From an uncultured Micrococcales bacterium (GTDB lineage Bacteria > Actinomycetota > Actinomycetes > Actinomycetales > Microbacteriaceae): 8,453 bases of DNA. The stretch spans positions 1 through 8,453 of the forward strand of contig CAIJJH010000197.1 of NCBI GenBank assembly GCA_903820955.1. Reading direction: 5' to 3'. The position numbers and the translations under genes are program-made. Shown here one piece after another: positions 6,018-8,453 of the stretch. The notes below the pieces were generated by a model that ran no database searches, was not told the DNA's origin, and saw nothing but the letters and a program-made list of their open reading frames with translations. Each line of letters begins with the position of its first letter. The first letter of the stretch is position 1.

Positions 6018-7454
6018 TTAGTCGCCGATGTAAGACATCACGTGCTTGATGCGCGTGTAGTCCTCGAAGCCATACTGCGAGAGATCCTTGCCGTAACCGG
6101 AGTGACGGAACCCGCCGTGCGGCATCTCGGCAACGATCGGAATATGGGTGTTGATCCAGACGCAACCGAAGTTGAGCCCCTTGGCAAAACGCATGGCCCT
6201 GGTGTGGTTGGTGGTCCAAACCGAGGACGCCAAACCGTACTTCACATCGTTGGCCCAGCGCATGGCATCCTCGTCTGTCGAGAATTTTTGCACCGTGATG
6301 ACCGGCCCGAAGATTTCGGTCTGGATGTGTTCGTCCTGCTGTCGCAAACCGGTCAGAACCGTTGCCTCGTGAAAATATCCGGACCCTTCGATGCCGTGAC
6401 CGCCAACCTCGATGTTCGCGTGATCTGGCAGGCGCTCGATAAAACCCTTTACCCGAGCGAGCTGATTGGCGTTATTGACCGGGCCAAACAGCACATCGTC
6501 GCGATCTGGGCTGCCGGTGACGGCATTTGCACGCACCTTTGCCGAGAGTATGGCAACGAAGTCATCGTGAACCGACTCGTGAACCAGCAGACGAGTGGCC
6601 GCGGTGCAATCCTGCCCGGCGTTGAAGAAACCGGCGATGACAATCTGGGTCGCCGCCTTTTCGAGGTCGGCGTCGGCAAATACGATGACCGGCGCCTTAC
6701 CCCCGAGCTCGAGGTGCACCCGCTTCAGGTCGACGGCCGCACTCTTGGCCACCTCCATGCCGGCAGCTACCGAGCCGGTGATCGACACCATCTGCGGAAT
6801 CGGGTTTTCGATTAGCGCGCGCCCCGAGTCGCGATCTCCCGTGACCACGTTGAACACGCCCTTCGGTAAGAACTCGGACGCCAAGTCGGCGAGTAAGAGA
6901 GTCGAAACGGGAGTCGTGTCTGAAGGCTTAAGAACAATAGTGTTTCCGGCGGCAAGAGCCGGGGCGAACTTCCAAGTCGCCATGTTCAGCGGGTAGTTCC
7001 AAGGTGTCACCTGGCCGATGACACCGATCGGCTCACGACGTATAGAAGAGGTGAAGTCCTTGGCATACTCTGCGGTTGCCAAGCCCTGTAGATTACGAGC
7101 GGCTCCAGCGAAGAAACGAATCTGGTCAACAGAGGGCATGATCTCATCTGCCACCAAGGCTGCGCGCGGCTTTCCGGTGTTCTGGCTTTCGGCATCGGCA
7201 AATTCTTCGGCTCGGGCCTCAAGCGCATCGGCGATTCGAAAAAGCGCCAGCTGACGCTCGCTCGGGGTGCTCTGACTCCAAGACTCGAAGGCGCTATCGG
7301 CCGCCTTGAATGCCACGTCGACGTCCGAAGCGTTTGATTTTGGCGCGGTTGCGTAAACCTGACCCGTGGCCGGGTTGATAACGTCCATCGTTTCGCCACT
7401 TGTCGAAGCGACGTATTCACCGTTGACGAAGTTTTTTAGCTCGAGTTTCGACAC
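6018..7454 (-). CDS. patD: Gamma-aminobutyraldehyde dehydrogenase (aldehyde dehydrogenase superfamily)
   Basis: Would oxidise 4-aminobutanal to GABA with NAD in putrescine breakdown. With the GTG start the protein has 478 residues, close to the roughly 474 of E. coli PatD (YdcW). Active-site residues are intact: Asn153 (TPWNYP), nucleotide-binding GSVAAG (227-232), general base Glu249 (LELGGK), nucleophile Cys283 (GQDCTA) and Glu380 (EIFGPV). The C-terminal stretch WINTHIPIVAEMPHGG and HSGYGKDLS resembles aminoaldehyde dehydrogenases such as PatD. GTG at 7454 is chosen because GGAGGA lies 4 bases upstream; an ATG four codons earlier (7466) overlaps that ribosome binding site and has only a weak AGGG. 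Divergent from the Lrp regulator, supporting shared control. Related betaine or succinate-semialdehyde activity cannot be excluded, but the neighbours favour this one. Confidence 0.88.
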   Translation of the reverse strand: MSKLELKNFVNGEYVASTSGETMDVINPATGQVYATAPKSNASDVDVAFKAADSAFESWSQSTPSERQLALFRIADALEARAEEFADAESQNTGKPRAALVADEIMPSVDQIRFFAGAARNLQGLATAEYAKDFTSSIRREPIGVIGQVTPWNYPLNMATWKFAPALAAGNTIVLKPSDTTPVSTLLLADLASEFLPKGVFNVVTGDRDSGRALIENPIPQMVSITGSVAAGMEVAKSAAVDLKRVHLELGGKAPVIVFADADLEKAATQIVIAGFFNAGQDCTAATRLLVHESVHDDFVAILSAKVRANAVTGSPDRDDVLFGPVNNANQLARVKGFIERLPDHANIEVGGHGIEGSGYFHEATVLTGLRQQDEHIQTEIFGPVITVQKFSTDEDAMRWANDVKYGLASSVWTTNHTRAMRFAKGLNFGCVWINTHIPIVAEMPHGGFRHSGYGKDLSQYGFEDYTRIKHVMSYIGD

Positions 7455-7458
7455 AAAG

Positions 7459-7464
7459 TCCTCC
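7459..7464 (-). promoter_or_regulatory. Ribosome binding site deciding the patD GTG start
   Basis: On the minus strand GGAGGA is followed by CTTT and GTG at 7454. It sits inside an alternative in-frame start region (ATGGAGGA), so the ATG at 7466 overlaps the ribosome binding site for the GTG. Confidence 0.6.
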
Positions 7465-7486
7465 ATAAAAAGCCCTACGAGACCCA

Positions 7487-7492
7487 ATCGTA
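7487..7492 (-). promoter_or_regulatory. Possible -10 element for patD
   Basis: On the minus strand TACGAT (within CTAATACGATTGG) fits TAnnnT and would give a leader of about 25 bases to the GTG start. No good -35 lies at 17 bases; TTGCCA is 22 bases upstream. Weak evidence from position and pattern only. Confidence 0.3.
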
Positions 7493-7545
7493 TTAGCGAA
7501 AAGGTCACTGTTTTTGGCAAATTGGTAACGAATCAGTTGCGAAAC

Positions 7546-7588
7546 GCCGAAAATGGTTCGATTTCGCGACTCAAATGCCGAAAACGGT
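7546..7588. promoter_or_regulatory. Direct repeat GCCGAAAAyGGT x2 at 31-bp period, candidate Lrp/AsnC binding sites
   Basis: GCCGAAAATGGT at 7546-7557 recurs as GCCGAAAACGGT at 7577-7588, 11 of 12 identical. The 31-bp period is close to three DNA helical turns, so both copies face the same side of the helix. They lie between the divergent patD and Lrp regulator genes, the second ending 14 bases before the regulator ATG. Lrp/AsnC proteins commonly bind phased sites in their own promoters, so autoregulation plus control of patD is the simplest reading. A looser relative, GCGAAAAGGT, is at 7496-7505. Confidence 0.45.
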
Positions 7589-7602
7589 GGCAAACTCGTA
7601 GT

Positions 7603-8076
7603 ATGTCTCGCACGGCGCGCACCAAGGTAAGTCAACTGGACGATGTATCGAAAGCGATCATCGAACAGCTTCAGCATGACGGTCGCCGCTCCTATTCCGA
7701 AATCGGTAAGGCTGTGGGCCTAAGCGAGGCAGCCGTTCGCCAGCGCGTTCAGAAGCTCACCGAGTCAGGTGTCATGCAAGTAGTTGCCGTGACCGACCCG
7801 ATGCAACTTGGCTTCTTTAGACAGGCCATGATCGGCATCCGCTCCGGCGGCGACTCACGCGCTTTAGCCGAGACCCTTTCGGAGCTCGAAGAAGTCGATT
7901 ACGTGGTGCTCACCGCGGGAAGTTTTGACATTTTGGTTGAGGTAGTCCTTGAAAACGATGAACAACTCATCGACCTCCTCAACGAAAAAATCCGGTCACT
8001 GCCCGGAGTTACTTCAACCGAGACATTTGTCTATTTGAAGTTGCACAAGCAGTTCTACAACTGGGGAACGCGCTGA
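7603..8076 (+). CDS. Lrp/AsnC family transcriptional regulator
   Basis: A 157-residue DNA-binding regulator of normal family length. The winged helix-turn-helix is at about residues 15-60, with DGRRSYSEIGKAVGLSEAAV carrying the turn and first part of the recognition helix. A RAM ligand-binding and oligomerisation domain follows at about 72-146, including TAGSFDILVEV (104-114). The C-terminus HKQFYNWGTR resembles actinobacterial Lrp proteins found beside class III aminotransferases. The start at 7603 is chosen because the domain begins soon after it; an in-frame ATG further upstream would run into the patD promoter and coding region. No strong ribosome binding site precedes it (GGTGG is 12 bases away). 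Divergent from patD and 39 bases before the aminotransferase, so it probably controls both. The effector, perhaps an amino acid or polyamine breakdown product, is not known. Confidence 0.92.
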   Translation: MSRTARTKVSQLDDVSKAIIEQLQHDGRRSYSEIGKAVGLSEAAVRQRVQKLTESGVMQVVAVTDPMQLGFFRQAMIGIRSGGDSRALAETLSELEEVDYVVLTAGSFDILVEVVLENDEQLIDLLNEKIRSLPGVTSTETFVYLKLHKQFYNWGTR

Positions 8077-8115
8077 TGCATCCCCAAAACCAACCAATGT
8101 GAAGAGTGATATCTC

Positions 8116-8453
8116 ATGATCATGAAAAAAATAAATGATCGTGCAACCCCCCTGCTAGACGCCCGCAAAGCCGGCGTAGAGCCCACCGTTAAACAACTAG
8201 AACACGCAGCCCGCGAGAACATGTGGATGCACTTCACCCGCCACTCTCAGTTCGAGGCTGGCCCGATCCCAATAATCACCAAGGCCGAAGGTCACCACTT
8301 CTGGGACCAAACCGGCAAGAAGTACTTTGACGGTATCTCTAGCCTGTTCGCAGTAAACGCTGGTCACGGTCGTCACCGCCTAGCCGAGGCCGCCGCCAAG
8401 CAGATGAAGCAGCTCGACTACTTCCCTATTTGGTCAAACGTCCACGCACCTGC
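8116..8453 (+). CDS. Class III aminotransferase, putrescine/GABA-pyruvate type (partial, C-terminus beyond right edge)
   Basis: PLP-dependent aminotransferase, first 112 residues visible. From about residue 36 the sequence (ENMWMHFTRHSQF, then PIPIITKAEGHHFWDQTG, KKYFDGISSLFAVNAGHGR and YFPIW) matches the N-terminus of class III omega-aminotransferases such as SpuC-like putrescine-pyruvate enzymes. The catalytic lysine and PLP-binding motifs lie outside the window. Two starts are possible, ATG at 8116 and ATG at 8122 (M-I-M-K-K-I); GAAGAG is 9 bases before the first, which I prefer. It follows the Lrp gene by 39 bases on the same strand, so the two are probably co-transcribed. With patD across the promoter region, a role in putrescine breakdown with pyruvate as acceptor and alanine as product is likely, but other amine donors (beta-alanine, taurine, GABA) remain possible. 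Confidence 0.85.
   Translation, partial: MIMKKINDRATPLLDARKAGVEPTVKQLEHAARENMWMHFTRHSQFEAGPIPIITKAEGHHFWDQTGKKYFDGISSLFAVNAGHGRHRLAEAAAKQMKQLDYFPIWSNVHAP

Noticed and set aside
6042..6815. 257-residue open frame on the plus strand opposite the aldehyde dehydrogenase
   Set aside because: It is antisense to a gene with all catalytic residues intact, has no recognisable domain and no ribosome binding site; long antisense frames are common in GC-richer coding DNA.
7455..7520. Upstream 22-residue extension of the aldehyde dehydrogenase
   Set aside because: Starts within the intergenic control region; the GTG at 7454 has a strong GGAGGA and gives the normal family length.
7366..7602. Upstream in-frame extension of the Lrp regulator
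   Set aside because: It runs antisense through the patD start and the promoter region; the regulator domain begins soon after the ATG at 7603.
8114..8125. Perfect 12-bp palindrome TCATGATCATGA over the aminotransferase start
   Set aside because: It arises largely from the closely spaced ATG codons and the GATC in between; too short and too easily by chance to call an operator.

Overview
The window reads as chromosome from a small-genome, mid-GC actinobacterium. I judge GC to be in the mid-50s percent by eye; it was not computed. Actinobacterial signs are a Tat-type lipoprotein signal on the polyamine-binding protein, an alanine dehydrogenase whose active-site residues fall at the same numbers as in the Mycobacterium tuberculosis enzyme, and an Lrp regulator next to a class III aminotransferase of actinobacterial type. 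A freshwater or marine Microbacteriaceae of the Aquiluna/Rhodoluna kind is my best guess, as inference only. No rRNA, tRNA, CRISPR array, insertion sequence or phage gene was seen.

Layout: (1) 1-3749, minus strand, is a tightly packed polyamine ABC transporter operon in the order binding protein (potD-like), ATPase (potA-like), permease (potB-like), permease (potC-like, cut by the left edge). (2) 3750-3926 is a divergent promoter region with a 21-bp near-perfect palindrome. (3) 3927-5042, plus strand, is alanine dehydrogenase (ald). (4) 4978-5961, minus strand, is a small two-helix membrane-anchored FtsK/EccC-type ATPase whose 3' end overlaps the 3' end of ald by 65 bp. (5) 6018-7454, minus strand, is a gamma-aminobutyraldehyde dehydrogenase (patD-like). 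(6) 7455-7602 is a second divergent control region with a 12-bp direct repeat at a 31-bp period. (7) 7603-8076, plus strand, is an Lrp/AsnC regulator, followed after 39 bp by (8) the N-terminal part of a putrescine-type class III aminotransferase, cut by the right edge.

The genes form a coherent polyamine-use module. The transporter would import putrescine or spermidine. The aminotransferase would move an amino group from putrescine to pyruvate, giving 4-aminobutanal and alanine. The dehydrogenase would oxidise the aldehyde to GABA. Alanine dehydrogenase could return alanine to pyruvate, releasing ammonium and NADH. The Lrp/AsnC protein is the obvious candidate regulator. The FtsK/EccC-like ATPase has no evident place in this pathway and is the odd gene out.

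Several starts were reassigned. The binding protein most likely starts at a TTG (3749), the ATPase at a TTG directly after the binding-protein stop codon (2591), the aldehyde dehydrogenase at a GTG with a strong ribosome binding site (7454), and the Lrp regulator at 7603.
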